A DNA stretch of 64,000 nt from Climacteris rufus. Its lineage: Eukaryota > Chordata > Aves > Passeriformes > Climacteridae. The notes below the pieces were generated by a model. It saw only the letters and a list, made by a program, of their open reading frames with translations. It did no database searches and had not been told where the DNA came from. The DNA lies in the NCBI GenBank assembly GCA_013398175.1, contig VZRZ01000509.1, positions 1,313,556 to 1,377,555 of the forward strand. The letters run 5' to 3'. The translations under genes and the position numbers were made by a program. The stretch's first letter is position 1, and every line of letters starts with the position of its first letter. Positions 39,946 to 51,914 of the stretch are shown in pieces.

Positions 39946-39969
39946 ATGCTGAAAGAAAGTTAAAATAAC
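39946..39969 (+). other. uORF candidate, 7 codons
   Basis: ATG at 39946 encodes MLKESLK and stops at TAA 39967-39969, 93 bases before the LAMA4 ATG. It is a short leader ORF compatible with re-initiation downstream. It is present in either splicing model. Confidence 0.4.
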
Positions 39970-40047
39970 TGAGGCACCACTGAGCCAAGGGGGGCTGATT
40001 GCAGAAGAGGGTAAACAATTACTGAGACGCTAGAAGACCACTGCTGG

Positions 40048-40053
40048 ATGTAA
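40048..40053 (+). promoter_or_regulatory. Start-stop uORF (ATG-TAA)
   Basis: An ATG is followed at once by TAA, nine bases before the main LAMA4 ATG and in the same frame. The TAA therefore also proves that the main ORF cannot extend upstream of 40063. The ATG context is weak (T at -3, T at +4), so many scanning ribosomes should pass it. Minimal uORFs of this type are known to hold or delay ribosomes in eukaryotic leaders. That it does so here is inference. Confidence 0.6.
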
Positions 40054-40062
40054 GGGGAGGAA

Positions 40063-40263
40063 ATGGCTTTGATCTCCGCCTGGCCCCTGGTTTCTCCTAT
40101 ATTATTCTTTTTGAGATGCTTCTCCTCCAGCGCAGCCTCAAGTGAGGGAAGCGTTTTTCAGTTTGACATTGAAGGTAGCTCAGCGGTCAGCACGCAAGAA
40201 GCCACTGTTATCAGAGGGCAGCAGCAGGCAGTAGCTACTGGAAGTTGGGTGCCTTTTGCTGAG
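40063..40263 (+). CDS. LAMA4: Laminin alpha-4, first coding exon
   Basis: First 67 residues of laminin subunit alpha-4, a secreted basement-membrane chain that pairs with beta and gamma chains (laminin-411, -421) and contacts integrins and MCAM. The start MALISAW parallels human MALSSAW. A hydrophobic signal peptide (about residues 8-18) runs to a likely cleavage site near residues 23-26. The short mature N-terminus contains FDIEGSSAV, identical to human. As in the family, there is no laminin N-terminal (LN) domain. The start codon has G at -3 and G at +4, and an in-frame TAA lies nine bases upstream. The exon ends at GAG, before the donor GTACAG, in phase 0. That donor lacks the usual A at +4 and G at +5 and is weak. 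Homology to human (PAAE before its junction, PFAE here) supports the boundary. Confidence 0.93.
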
Positions 40264-40386
40264 GTACAGTAATTCCCTTCTCTCTCTAGTGTCTGCAATT
40301 TTCTGCTTTCACCTGTCTGTGTCAAAGCTCCCATCTGGTTAATGTTAGCTTAACCATTCGATCCTTAAAGCGATACAGGAGGATTT

Positions 40387-40418
40387 GGGGCGGCGGCGGG
40401 GGGAGGAGTGGGAGGGGG
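40387..40418 (+). promoter_or_regulatory. G-quadruplex motif / GC box
   Basis: Four G-runs of 4, 6, 3 and 5 are separated by loops of 7, 6 and 1 bases, which fits the canonical G3+N1-7 pattern. The block starts with GGGGCGG, an Sp1-type GC box. It is on the non-template strand 124 bases after the exon, so the G-run would be present both in displaced DNA and in the pre-mRNA. G4 motifs are known to be common at the 5' end of vertebrate first introns. Confidence 0.6.
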
Positions 40419-43400
40419 TTTGAGATGTTGCATTTCGGGACTGGAAAGATACAGTTCAGACTTCAAAATGTACCCATGCCCTGCCTGCTGTGAGCAGACA
40501 GCTGCTGTACTTTGCAGTGAAGCTGGTTTAGCATGTCTCTGACTTTCCTGCCAAAATAACTAAACAGGCCTGTCCAAACACAGCTATTTTACAAGAGTTA
40601 ATTGTCACAACACTTTTCTGCTTGCCTTGTAATTCCTGCAATTGTAATTCACTTAAATTTCGTGAAAGAGTCTGTCTTCTGATGGCAAACTGTAGAAGTT
40701 TGTGCTTTTGCCTCTGAATGTCATCCACCTCCAAAATCTGAAGTTTGTTTTCGTGGTGAAAACAGGGGATGATAAATCAAATGCATCTAGGAAACTGCCT
40801 GCAGAGAACACACCTGCAGAGATTTTAAGACTTCCAAAAATTATGTGGTTGGGATTAGTGACAAATGAGATTAGAGAGATCTAAGAAGCAATTTGGCAAC
40901 AGAAAAAATTCCTGCAACCCCTGTATTTTGGGATTGATTTATACTCCTCATTTTAGCAATGCTGTATTGGGAATGGACTACTCAAACATACAGCTTGAGG
41001 AAACAATAAATTACTCCAGCATGCATAGGGGGTGGGGTAAGGTTGGAAGTGGAATGGAGGACACGACACAGTAATATCTCATGCGTGGTAGATGCAAAGT
41101 AGGAGGGTAATTGAGTTCCATAAGGTCATGGGAAGGGAAAGAGTAGTTCTTTCAGCATAACATCGAAAAGTGAGGTGAGATTAGCCTGACTGTGTCACTG
41201 TGACAATATCAAGATCACAATCTCCAATCACACAGCTAATTTTCCACCTACATATACACTCCACTTGCCAGAATTAACAGCCATGGAAATAAGCGCATAA
41301 ACCTTCCAGACAGCCAGGGTTATTGCAGGGCTAGGCAGAACTCATTCCCCTGCTCCAAGCAGCTGGACAGCCTCAGGAAACGCCTGCCCACCCTGCCAGA
41401 GACTCTGCACGAAACATGACCTGTGTGAGAAAACTGAAGGTTAAACATGGCTTTGCTCGGCATAAGGACTCTCAGGAGACATCCCAGTTCTTGGACAGGC
41501 TCCATGACGTGGGATATACAGATTTTCTCCTCTGGCCTTGGATCAGCCCTGGGAAGCTGCATTGCCACCTGTTGCTTACAACATGGAAAGTCCCTCAAAG
41601 AAATGCCTGATTTAATAGCTGGATGGGGTTTGTAGCTGGTCTTCATGGGATAATGGGCATAAGTGATTATTAGTCTTTCTTGATATGATAGTATAGTATG
41701 GTTTTCCCAAAGACACAGTTCACATTTCTTCACGTAAATATATTAGATTTTACCTTGGGAAAGATCTGTGAGATACACTGGACACTGCAGGGGAATGATG
41801 CTTTAGTTTTCTTCAACCATTTCAATTCCTCCTACAGTTTTGTTTGTTCAGTCCAGCCTAATAGACTCCATAACTGGTGTTTGCTCTGGCACTTCAGCCC
41901 ATGCAATGGCAGCATTTAGACTCTGCATCCCATCATACAACTGGATGATAGTGTCTGATATCATCACACCAAGGCCCTTGGCTGCAGGATGCTACGGTTT
42001 CATGAGGAAGAAGCAGAGGCCCTTTGCTGGCTGTATATTTCAGGACCCACCTACATGACAATTTCCAAGGAGGCTGAGTAGGATGCTTTTTTAGGATAAG
42101 ACTGATGGGTCTGTAACTGTGAGAACCTGCTTACCTGTTGATCCATGTGTGGTTGGTAACAGGATTTGGGGAACGGGCTTTCAGCCTGGAGGTTGAGGTA
42201 GGGGCCAGAGAGTGATGGTTTGTAGTCTCTTATCCAAGGAAGGAATATTACTTTTGGTCCTCAAAGAGCTTCCCCCCTCCCACAGTTGACCTCCCCTCCC
42301 TCAGGCCCAGGAACAGGGTTGTCCCAGCAGGTTTGAATTAACCTCTTTTGAATCCCAAGTTCTTAACCCACAGCTCACGGTGAACCGCAAAGTAAAATCC
42401 CTTACACAGTGCGGTTTGATTCAGCCCCTTCATCTAAATATTGACTCAGGCCTACAGCTCTCCCAAGCAGACAGAGGCTATTAGTCATGTCAAATAGTGC
42501 CAAATTATACAAAGGGGGCAGTTTCATAAGGCAGAGTCACAAAGCCACAGATGGGGCTTGGTTGTGGTCTGTGGTGACAGTCAGCTGCAATATGAAACAT
42601 GCCAGCAGGAGTTTCCAAGATTTAACCGGTGGGATGCTCTTAAATCCTGGTAAGAGTTTGATATTATGAACCTACAGAAGACAGGAGTTCTCAGTTAATG
42701 CAAATACATATTAGTGAATATTTCTCAGCTTTCCAATCCTCTTCCTTTACCGTGTGTGGCAACCCTAAACTGAAAGGAAGTGGGAGAAGTGGTTTAAAAA
42801 ATCAGAATAAATGTTAATGTGGAGTTTTGCCTCTTTTTTTGGCTTGGATTTGAATGCAAACCTCTTAATAGCAGAGAGAAGAGAACTAACTACATTTTAA
42901 ATGTTAAGCTAATATACTGTATCCATGCACAGAGTAGGCCATGGGTTTGAGTTGGACTCAAGGAAATATCCACTACCTTGGTGCCCTGTTTCTTAATCAT
43001 TATATTAACCAGTACTAAATTAGGCACACTAATTGTTCCTTGATGTTTCAATCAGAATCATGGGTTGTCTTCAGATACAAACATAAATTCCCCATGCAGT
43101 AGTGGAGACATTAGTGTTTTTTAAGCCTCTAATTCCTAGTAGTGTTCCCTGTAAATGCTCAAAGGAGTCTTTTTCTCTGTAAGGACTTTGTTGATGCTTG
43201 CTTAAGGACAGCATTATTAATCGGCTAAAGTCTGGGGCACAAAATGTAGATGTTTAAATTAACTGGACTAGATTCCACACAATGAAATGTCATGTTACCT
43301 ACATTAGGAGCATTGTTAGTTACCACCATGGCATAAGATGTCTGCCTCTTGTTTCAAGAAAAACATTTATAAATTGATGAAAATTATTCAGAAAAGTATC

Positions 43401-46400
43401 AGGAGACAGATTACAGTGTTAGGAATTTGAAGATATCTGAGAGACTCTACAATCCAATTGCCAGCTCAGAGGGAGGTTAAGAAAAAGGTTGGAACTTATT
43501 GTGTAAGTACATACACAGGCAAAGAAAAAAACCCTACTAACAATAGGGTTGTTAGTCTGACAAATGAAGGTTTTGGCATATGCAACAACTGGAAACTGAA
43601 GGTCACTATGTTGAGACTACAAGTTTGTTAAATATTTTATTTTCAAAAGTGATTAAGCATTGGAGATTTTATTCACTTGTGTTGGTTTGTCAGTCAAGAG
43701 GTAGATCAATATGAAGAACACTCTCAAGTACTCAATTTCTTGTGTGCTGTTTAGGAAAATTGAGTTTCTTGGCTAACAAAGACAATAAGGGGAGGTGGAG
43801 GAGATGTTACAGTGTTACAGTGCTGAATCCTGTTCTCTGTGGAGATACAGTGAGAAAAGGAGTGAGCACAGAGCACTGGATCCAGTTCATCAGTGCAACC
43901 CAACAGCAGTTGGTGGCATGAAAGCAGAGATTGGTTTTCCCAAACAAGGTTAGATTAAAATATTTTACAAGGAAGATTCATAAGAGGTAGAAGCAAAGGA
44001 TTGAAAACTGACAGGCAGATATCAAAGGAAAGCAAACAAACAAGTAGCAAGCATGAGAGATCTTTATTTTAGTGTTCCACTCCCTAGCTTGGACACAGCA
44101 GAAGGAAAGGAAGTGGTGAGACATATCCAGTTCTGGTGAGGCACAGAGATAAAACTGAAAACCACAAGTTCTGAAAACAGTTATATCCCACTGTCAAACA
44201 CATGCCTCTAAAATAAGAGGCAAGTCATATGTTACCATTTGGGTCTGCAGCCTGCCGCTGTCAACATTTGTGTTTGTAAATTCCACTGATATAATGGTTT
44301 TAATTATATAGGTATAGATTTTGTTCCCCAGTAGGAAGAAAGTTCTTACAGAGTCTAAGGTGCAAATAAACAATGGTACTAGATTTCAAATATTATAGAG
44401 TGTGGCAAATGGTTCCCTGTGATCCACATTGTGCAGTCACTCTTCTTAATATAAAATGAATGGAAAGTGACATCCAATAAAATATTAATTTCATTCTAAT
44501 GTAAATGACTACAAGAGGTCAGAGACCAGCATAGGAGATGACTGTGGAAAGGATTAGAGCAAGAAACAGAAGACAGGCTTTCTGTGGAGACATTTGCCAA
44601 GCCAAAAAAAGATAATCTCCAATGTCCTCCAGGGAAAGAAGAAGTGAAGTAAATAGTGGGAAAGGAAGTAAATTAAAGCAGGAAGAAGACAGAGAGGAAA
44701 AAATTAGAGCAAGAATGAGATAATCAAGAGTCTTAAGAGTAAAGAAAGAAATGAAGTTGGGACAGGGCAGGAAGCCAATTCCCAGAGTGATAGAAAGCAT
44801 TATATTGTTGGACAGATGGAAGAGGAAAACTATTGCCAGCATCAGTAGTTTTGGCTCGGGGGAAAGGCAGAGAGGCAGAAGTCCTTTAAAGGAAACAATT
44901 ATCATGGTCAAGTCAAAATTAGCCATTTACTATAAAAGAAAGCAAGAGGCAGAAATTATCTGATGGAGCTTACATGTTGAAATATGTTTGACAATCATTT
45001 TCTCTCACCTGACTTCTACCAGCAGCTGCTGATAAAAACCAAGAAACAGTATGTGAGGTGCTTTCTTTCTGGTCCTCTACAGTGATAAACAATAATTAGC
45101 ATAGGACCTGTGACAAACTCATGTCTCTAAAATGGCTCACATTAAATAGATAAAATGACAGCAAGTCCCAGCCACTTGTTAACAAAGACTCAAACTATCA
45201 CCGAATCGTCTTCTCTACTTTTCCCCGTAAAGGCTGGAACAGAAAATCTTGCAAACTGTTGAGAGAAACCACAATTTGAGCCTTACTTGTAGCATTAATC
45301 TGTTCAAAACAAACTAGTACTACAAGAAGCAGCAGAAGACCTAATTCTGAGGTGTGAGCCAGAAAGGGTTTTAGCTTGACAGAAACCTTTGTATTCTTTT
45401 AAGCTAATGTGAACTGCATCGACTTTAAAAAAGCAGATCTTTAAATTAATTCACTTCAAACCCTTGAGGTTATGTTAGGTTAACTCCTATAATGGGCAAT
45501 TTGGATTTCTAACTGCTGGGGTTTTTCTGGTACAACAATGTTCTGAGAAACATCTATTAGTGGGGAGGAAGTTTTACTGCAGATGTTTGTGATTCCATCT
45601 TAAGTTTCTCATCAAAACTTTAATGAAAATCAGCTGCTTGGAGTAGCGCCGCCAGTCCCCAAACCTTGTATATCATAGGAAGCTGAAGCAAATGGGAGTA
45701 CAGGACAGAGCAGATGGATAGAGGGAAATGTTCTCCATTTCAAGAAGATGTATAAAACACCCACCAGAAAACACAGTCTAAACTCCACTGCAGTGAATTC
45801 CCACAAAGTTTTGGGCTAGTACCAGCAAAGTGCCCCAAAAGCTTATTGAAGGCTGTGAGAACCAATAAACGGCATTTTATGCTCACTCTTATTCACAACA
45901 TGGGAAGCAAGGAAGGAATTAAAAGTCCAGGTTTTCCAGGGGGCATGAGAAGAAATAAAAGAATTGCTTTCTGAAGGAAAACTTGGCCTGATTTAAACTG
46001 ATAACAATTAGAGCTTCTAGTGTTCAAGAGCTGTTTAAAAGAGGTCTAGTTTCTGAGTAACATATAACCAATCACTGATAATTTACTACTTGCTTCTGGA
46101 CTTAGATTTCAAACACAAAAATATAGACACCCTTCGGGTTTTATACTTTAATTGGTCCTCTTGAATGTTTGGATCTGATCCCAGTCCATTTTCACACAAC
46201 ACCACGAGCAGGGGATGTTTGGGTTATGCATTCTAATGCAAGATTCAACAATTGCTGAATACACTATATACAAAGCCGTTAGAGCTCCACAGTTTTTGAA
46301 ATCTATTTCTTTGTCAATAAATTATCTCAAAGAGATTTTCCTAACTGTCAGTCAGGATACATAAGGTCTGTATTTGACAATGCAAACAGATTGACTAAAA

Positions 46401-47115
46401 TGCAGTAAATATGATCTGGCTTCGTCATTCCTGTTTCGCTGTATTGTGCAATTCTTTATATAGTTATTTTCTCAAAATAAATACTTCATTAACACTAGAA
46501 CTCCTTCATTTTTATTTTTTCCTATGGAAAACCAGCAAGAAACCGTTCTAAAACCTCAGTATTCAAGTGACAAGGAATGAGAGGATTGTGAAAAATATTT
46601 TGGAAGTTACAATTCCAATTTTACAAGACTGTAAGAACAACTAAAATGTTGTTATTTAAGTCATGACATATGGAAGCCAGGGAGCATGAGAAGAACTGGG
46701 ACACTTGAATGTTAATTTGAAATATAATTCAATTATTACTGAACAAAAAAGACTCTACCTGGATGAACAGTTTCCAATATATTCTGTAAAAGTTGATTTT
46801 TTAGCTGAAACATTAAGGCTCAGAAACACTGTTTGACTCTGTCTACCCAAAAAATGTGAATAAAAATTGGCTTGTTCAGCCTTTGACCATTGCTGTCAGG
46901 CAGAAAAGTAGCTACACAGAACCAACACTTAAACCAGATATTTTCTGAGCTGTGTAGTACCCTGCTACCACCCTACAATGCATCCTTTTACTCTTTTATG
47001 AAAGACCTTCTAAGTGGCAAGAGATTAGCAGAATTTTCTGCCAAAGCTAATGCAAGGCCACTATGTGCCAGGGTTTCCTACTGTGGTTTTCCACCTCTGA
47101 GCCTGGATGATAGCC

Positions 47116-47145
47116 CACAGAGAGCCACAGAGAGCCACAGAGAGC
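47116..47145 (+). repeat. Short tandem repeat, 3 x 10 bp
   Basis: The unit CACAGAGAGC occurs three times without interruption. It is a small minisatellite-like duplication within intron 1. Confidence 0.95.
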
Positions 47146-48530
47146 CTGTCATTCACGACTCCCTTATGCCGTGCTCCCCACTCCTGGCTCCAGGGACCCT
47201 TCCTCAAAAGCACTTTGTGGAAACAAGCATTTGTCCAGATTCACTATCCCAAAAAGAAAATAAAAAATAAAGAGTTGGCAGGACAAAACATAACAAAACC
47301 CTCCCTGTCCTGACTATTAAAGTCTTTCATGCCCCAGAAAGGCTAACACAGGCTGGCCCATTGAGGGTTGGTGAGGTCTCCAGGGAACCACTACCTGGCA
47401 CAGATCTATTCAGGGGGAGGTAGACAGGTGTTGGGAGGTCTAGACATGGTGTAAGGTCAGGGGGAATTTGCGTACCCTACTCAGCTTTTTGAAAGCTTGT
47501 GGTATTCTGTGGTTCTCTACTTCCAGTCAATGACAAGGACTGTCTTCAGAGACTCAACAGGGTCTGTAAAGCACCAGCTAATAAATTTTAAGTCACCTGG
47601 AAATAGGGCATTGGGTGATGGGTTTCTGTGAGACATGAGAAAAGAAATTGTTGGGATTTTCTCCAGATGCATCTGTTTATCCCCCTCTTTGAGACAACAA
47701 GAAATTAATTTCTTTATTATCAGACTATGCCTACAATGAAACAAGCCCAGAGGCACTGAGAGATGGAAACAAGCTACCTCTTCTTCCCAGCCCTGGCTTT
47801 TCCTCTCTCCTTTGAGAGCACAGCATCTGCCCAGCTTCACCCTGAATGTAAATCACGCAGTACAAAGTTAACCATGCTGAGCTGTCTCACTTTCCAGCAC
47901 GTTTGCAAAAAGTGCTGGGATATCAAGGTGGAAAGTCCTATTTCTGAGAACTGCCCAGAAACACAGCACCTTCCCATCAGCTATTCCCAGCCGCTGCCCG
48001 TCTTGTCTGTAGTTGGGCCATCCTTGGAAGGCAGAGATGGATGAAAGTTTTTCTCTTCATTTTTCAAGATTTTCACACTGGCTTGTGGTTCATTCCAGCA
48101 GGCTTTTAAATCAATGCTATGGCTATTGGTCAAGCAGATCACTGTTTTTCTCTGGTGTGATTCCAGCATTTCAAAGAGCTGCAAAATCAAAACAGGAAAT
48201 ACTAGAAATCCGGAGGAGGAGAAATTGCTGCAGAAGGGAAATCAAAAGAAGTTTCAGATTTACCGTCTCCGTCTTAACAGCGTCCCACAATCACAGTTGT
48301 ACCTGCTTTAAAGCCCACTTTTGTTTTCCATCCCTGGAAATTTTTGTCTCGATCTGGAAATCTCTCAGGGAGTACTGTAGTTTGTCAGCTTATTATGCCT
48401 CACTTATCTGCGAGACTCAATGACTCAGAATGTGCATTTCATGTGAGTGGGAACTGGGTGGAGGGTGGTTAATGAGGAAACAATGCGGAGTTATTTATCC
48501 CTTTTCCTGTAAATAGAATAAAGTTGGCAC

Positions 48531-48553
48531 TTTTTCTTTTTTTTTTTNTTTTT
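48531..48553 (+). repeat. T-rich run with an ambiguous base
   Basis: A poly-T stretch broken by one C and one unresolved base (N) at 48548, the only ambiguity seen in the window. The run length is likely uncertain in the assembly. Confidence 0.95.
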
Positions 48554-49619
48554 GGCAAGAGGAAAATCAGCTAGCTACCTTTACAACTTTACAACTGCAG
48601 ATATTCTATTTCCAACAGTGAGCATCTGTAAGAGTAAGTTTTTCACTCAGTGGTTTTACTAACAAGTAAATTAGAGACTGGTATTAATCTCTAATTCTTA
48701 GCCAGCTTCCAGACAGCTAAAACATTTTAGCCCTCCCCCTTTTTAGAGAAGAATGCCTTTTAAGCAGAGGCTTTGTCTTTCCCACTGTATATGGAAAAAA
48801 TGACTGTGCAGTTCTATGGAGAATGCCTAGCTGAGATATGTTTATGTTGGATCCAACCCCATCTCTGTTGCTGAATGGCAGTTTGTTTTCCACTTGAACT
48901 GGGGAAGGGATAACAGTCTGGAAACTTATTCAACACAGGAAATTTTTAAAAAATTTAATACAATAACTTAGTCAAGGTAATAGGCAATGTTGTTTTGCAT
49001 AAAGCCATCTGGCTTTCAGCTATTTCTTGTTTCTGTGGGAGTCACCATCAGTCTGTCACTATCAGTGGAAGCACGCACAAACCCACCCAAGAAATCAGAA
49101 TATGGTGGGCTGGGGAGGGTGTTCCCTGACATTTTTGCAATTTGAAATTTTAAATGGCTTATTTGCATGAGGTTTCTGCCTTTGAAATGGAAAATAGTAT
49201 ATAGAGTGGCTTTTTGCATGCAGACAGTTCCCTAACAGCTGTAGTGTGCTCTTAAATGGGGTAATTAACTGTCTATCTGTGATGTCACACACTGAATTAA
49301 TTTCTTCAGTAATAATAGTCAGAATGTGAACTTTCTCATTCAGAAGAATTTGATACCGTAGATCAGAAGTAATGAAGGTTTACAGAAATTATAAATAGAG
49401 CTTGGAGGCCTAGGGGAAGCTGGTGAGCAAGCTTGTTTGTTTTTAATTCTCTAGTTTGTGAGGCTTCAAAGCTCAGACAAATTTAACAAAAATCAACAGA
49501 GAATAAATAAAATTGCAGAGCAAATGTCCACTTTTGCCTGCATGTTGTGGAGTACCTCATGGTGTAGAGCAGAATTCCTGTTCATCTTTCTACTTTGATG
49601 GTAGAGCATGTCTGTCCAA

Positions 49620-49705
49620 CAGGTCAGTTAACTTCTGAGGGCCTCATTCTCCAGAGAAAAACAAAGATTCTTCTGAAATGTCACTTCACAGGGATTTATA
49701 GGTTC
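49620..49705 (+). repeat. Possible MIR-like SINE remnant
   Basis: The sequence reads GGTCAGTTAACTTCTGAGGG, a CCTCATTCTCC-like stretch and, further on, ACTTCACAGGGA. The order resembles the MIR core (CAAGTCACTTAACCTCT, then a CCTCAGTTTCC-like and a CACAGGGT-like block). The match is diverged and made by eye. Confidence 0.3.
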
Positions 49706-50619
49706 AAGTATAAAGAAAAGCTTGAATTTATTACTCATGGTCTAGGAATTTAAAGTCTATTTATTTCTTCAAATGATAACTTAGAGTGAAGTATGACAGC
49801 TCTGCAAAACAGCACCACCTGTGCATTTTATTTTTAAAATTAGTTATAGTTTACCTCAGTGGTTGGAAGAAATCACAGAGATCTCCTCCTTAGCCAAGAC
49901 CTGGTTTGGGAAGATGCATGTAGTAAACTAGGAGAAATGAATAGGACAGGTTAAAAGGGGAAGATACCAGCAGAACTAATGTTCTTTGTACCTTGAGTAA
50001 GAGCTGCTGCTTTTGTTTTTTTCAAGAAGAGAAAAATGCTGTCATAATTGTATCTAACAGAAACAAATGTAATAGAAAATATTTTTAACAAAAACAACTT
50101 CTATATCAAATAGATTTTTACATATTGATGTTACCTTCCTTGCATGAAAAAGCCAGATTTTCCTTAAATATCTGAAAAGGTCTCATACAAAGTTAGTTTC
50201 AAGCTTTCATGGGAAATGTTATCACTGAACTGTAATTCCTTCTCTCCTCACTCTTTGACAAATCCTTTTCATATATCTGGTATGCTTCAGCAGTAAATCA
50301 TTGCAGGTCACTCATAAAAATTAGTCTCAAATACAAGAGTGAGGTATAATCCTAAGAAAGAATTGAGGCAAAAATGGGAAAGGCAGCACAATGCCAAGCA
50401 CTGCTGTGTACATACCAAAATGTCTTCAAATCATGACTGTTCAGCTGAAAGCCAAAAAAGTTCTTTCAGCACTGGATTAAGAAAAGTCTTGGGTCCAGAA
50501 AAATCTTTATGTTCACTGTAGGCATCTGAAACAAGCAAAACATGATTACCAGAAATAGCTGGTTATTCCCCCTGGTTCTGACTAGTTCTCTTGAAAGACA
50601 TTAACTTGTTGAGTTGTGT

Positions 50620-50710
50620 CACTGCTGGGTACATTGGGTACATCTGGAACACTGGGATTACATTGTGTACACTGCTGTGGATTACAGTGGGTGCATCTGG
50701 ATACAGTCCC
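50620..50710 (+). repeat. Degenerate tandem-like repeats
   Basis: TACATTG-like units start at 50630, 50659 and 50683, each followed by a GTACA- or GTGCA-like block, giving three imperfect copies spaced 24-29 bases apart. They lie directly before a CR1 3' end and may be part of the same decayed insertion. Confidence 0.5.
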
Positions 50711-50718
50711 AGATAATC

Positions 50719-50792
50719 AGCTTTAGGTGGCCCTGCTTGGACCAGTCAACCTCCAGAGGTCCCTTCCAACCTCAACTATTCTGTGATTCTGA
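50719..50792 (+). mobile_element. CR1 LINE 3' end, sense
   Basis: GGTGGCCCTGCTTGG is followed by CCTCCAGAGGTCCCTTCCAA and ends in ATTCTGTGATTCTGA, the typical CR1 3' terminus with its short repeated units. Only the last 75 or so bases are clear, and the copy is strongly 5'-truncated. Confidence 0.85.
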
Positions 50793-50802
50793 ATGGCTGT
50801 GG

Positions 50803-50864
50803 TCATTATTCCATTTTGCTGATTGAGAAACTGAGTGAAAGAGTAATGTTCATCATCACAAAAG
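50803..50864 (-). repeat. MIR-like SINE remnant, inverted
   Basis: The plus strand carries TCATTATTCCATTTTGCTGA followed by GAGAAACTGAGTG. This parallels the reverse complement of the MIR core (a CCCCATTTTACAGATGAGG-like then AAACTGAGG-like stretch). It lies 10 bases after the CR1 tail. Confidence 0.5.
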
Positions 50865-51914
50865 ACATGAGCAGAAGAATGTATTTTCTTGAGTCCCTGT
50901 ATCCTTTTGAACATAATTAGGGATAGAGCAGCTCATTCATGGAAACAAGGGATAAGTTTCTTTGATGTTCAGTGAGAAGGAATATTTTTCCTTATGTTAA
51001 TTTCAAACAATATAAAGAAATTATTGCTATGGAGGTGTTTGTAGATTAGAGGTGAAGTGCATGTGATAAAGTGGGTGAGTGGCTAGGACCAGGTGCAGGG
51101 ATAGGCAGGGATAGCAAAGATAGGAGATGAGTAGGAGGACAAATGGAAAGCAGGACAGGGAGGACACAAGCATGAATAGAGAACAAGGCAACAACATTGG
51201 TTGTGGGAGCAAATGGGGGCAGGTGGAGATCCACAGCCCAGCAGTGTAATGTTCAGATACTCCATTAATAGATACAGCCCAGGAGAAGCACAGAGGCCTC
51301 CCCCTAGAAAGGCCAATGAACAATCATCTCATCAGGTTGGCATTTACTGTAAGGCTGTTTAAATGACATTCAAGCCTTACTGACAACAAGAGAGACATAT
51401 AATATGGACAAGACTAAAAGGTAACCTATAAATAAAGCCTAGGGTAAGATTATGCTATAAATACAAACTGAGAAGCCATGGATTTGATCAATGCCTCACT
51501 ACATGCAAACGGACTTAGTGGAACATACTGGCTGCAGCAAACCCTTCATTGCTAGCAGTTCTCACTGTGCTTTTGAGGAAATTGTAACTGCACAAATATC
51601 TATCCACATGAGTATTCTTTCTCCTCTGGCAAATTCAAATCCATCCAAGTTTTGGGCAAGCAAGGTCTAGAAGAAATTAATAAACAAATGACTCACAACT
51701 ATGTAGTTGCAATTGCAAAAATGTGGCAGGAATATGAATGACAGTCAGGACAATATCAGAGCTGTCATCAAGTGCTTGTATATAAAGAGGTTAAGGACAC
51801 CTTCTTGAAATATTTTCTCCCTTGTGTCTCAAAAAATCAGAATAAAACAAAGCAGAGAAAATTTAACTAGATAAATTCTACCCCAAGTCTTATACTTCAT
51901 ATACGATCCATCAG

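Larger units (their letters stand above)
39541..40062 (+). promoter_or_regulatory. Presumed LAMA4 promoter and 5' UTR
   Basis: This is the region directly upstream of the LAMA4 start codon. No TATA box is visible, so transcription probably starts at dispersed sites that I cannot place. Seen directly are a TGACCTCA nuclear-receptor/CRE-like string near 39553, GATA-type strings, and a 40-base homopyrimidine run at 39845-39884. TTAG at 39911-39914 follows that run and could serve as a splice acceptor if the true first exon is non-coding and lies further upstream. Three upstream ATGs (39770, 39946, 40048) open short ORFs. Whether each is in the mRNA depends on where transcription and splicing start. 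Confidence 0.45.

Noticed and set aside
41320..41733. 137-codon minus-strand open frame inside intron 1, the longest in the window
   Set aside because: It overlaps plus-strand frames of similar quality, contains no recognisable domain, and its length is within what chance gives in 64 kb.
41840..42240. Possible very old CR1 reverse-transcriptase sequence
   Set aside because: Only a short string (GATGGGTCTGTAACTG-like) recalls CR1. It is too diverged to support by eye.
43531..43555. Telomere-like AACCCTA ... TAGGGTT inverted pair
   Set aside because: A single 7-base pair of arms with no repeat array, which is expected by chance.
44519..44926. 135-codon, very hydrophobic minus-strand open frame resembling a membrane protein
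   Set aside because: The plus strand here is purine-rich, so the minus strand is pyrimidine-rich and automatically reads as Leu, Phe, Ser and Pro. No family match, splice context or promoter supports it.
48013..48423. 136-codon plus-strand open frame in intron 1
   Set aside because: No recognisable domain, low-complexity stretches and no exon-like splice sites in a matching phase. It is not a plausible extra LAMA4 exon.
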